From: an uncultured Lachnospiraceae bacterium
GTDB lineage: Bacteria; Bacillota; Clostridia; Lachnospirales; Lachnospiraceae
Length of the DNA: 64,000 nt
Direction: 5' to 3'
Assembly: GCA_910587085.1 (NCBI GenBank)
Contig: CAJUMC010000001.1
Location: forward strand, 124,001 to 188,000
The translations under genes and the position numbers were made by a program. Shown here piece by piece: positions 63,870-64,000 of the stretch. The notes beneath the pieces are model-generated. The model saw only the letters and a program-made list of their open reading frames with translations. It made no database searches and was not told the DNA's origin. Every line of letters begins with the position of its first letter. The first letter of the stretch is position 1.

Positions 63870-63900
63870 AATATTTCCCTCACTCCGCCGCTTAAGCGGC
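63870..63900 (-). promoter_or_regulatory. Hairpin plus ribosome site cassette before flgG
   Basis: Minus strand: GCCGC-ttaa-GCGGC (63887-63900), then GGAGTGAGGG and the start. The last 100 bases of the window beyond it show no further gene. Confidence 0.6.
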
Positions 63901-64000
63901 ATTTAATCTGCTGCTCCGCCGTTTTATGTTATGCTGCCTGCCCAGAGGTGTTTCCTCTAAAGCACTGTCTGCGCCGTCTGCGGAACCAATCAGCCGGAAA

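Overview
The window looks like the chromosome of a spore-forming, flagellated Clostridia member, most likely a gut Lachnospiraceae. The basis is sporulation genes (sipL-like, spoVT, spoIIID, a broken cotJC), flagellar genes at the right edge, a Gram-positive PerR/rubrerythrin pair, a bile salt hydrolase-like enzyme, alpha-xylosidase and alpha-glucosidase, and GC-rich third codon positions. GC was judged by eye as mid-50s, not computed. No rRNA, tRNA or CRISPR array was seen.

Layout. 1-5 kb: end of ispE, sipL-like spore coat gene, a cryptic GYWGVEQTS-family gene, a PrcB-domain lipoprotein and veg. 5-8 kb: rubrerythrin, a PerR-type regulator and a DEAD-box RNA helicase; the first two share an operator. 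8.5-13.5 kb: iron alcohol dehydrogenase, then the rmlABCD set for dTDP-L-rhamnose. 13.9-19 kb: a membrane protein, a nuclease-helicase fusion of the XPD/DinG family with an SOS-type promoter, spoVT and a DegV protein. 19-24 kb: alpha-xylosidase, a zinc-ribbon membrane protein, spoIIID and a choloylglycine hydrolase. 24-26.7 kb: a DNA damage cluster (SRAP protein, Y-family polymerase with its own SOS promoter, and a coupled small protein). 27-31 kb: trkA-trkH, a deoxyinosine glycosylase and a YczE-type membrane protein. 31.2-33 kb: a two-gene AAA ATPase plus PD-(D/E)XK-like module, a candidate defence system. 33.5-39 kb: an EF-hand protein, a DUF1846 protein behind a five-copy repeat, a uracil/xanthine permease with a structured leader, and a WYL regulator. 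39.5-47 kb: MATE pump, cysS, AraC regulator with divergent alpha-glucosidase, and plsC. 47-51 kb: pspA-ydjG-ydjH-ydjI envelope-stress operon. 51-53.5 kb: PAP2 phosphatase, CinA and a second MATE protein. 53.6-59.5 kb: a disrupted accessory region. 59.9-64 kb: recD2, a rod-binding protein and flgG.

Most notable. The spore-coat manganese-catalase-like gene cotJC is split. Its last 30 or so codons lie at 53620-53709, and the body of the gene lies at 57062-57523. Between them sit a large serine recombinase, a tiny coupled ORF and a cytoplasmic chemotaxis receptor. The two halves share a TTCGGSGAA core in the same reading phase, so excision would rejoin the frame, as in skin-type elements of sigK. 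However, the cotJC N-terminus is also missing and is replaced by a phage-type lysin gene, so at least part of the locus has decayed.

A second recurring theme is regulatory. Two SOS boxes lie in the spacers of two promoters of identical geometry, and a GC hairpin precedes a GGAATGAGAGG-like ribosome binding site at several unrelated genes.
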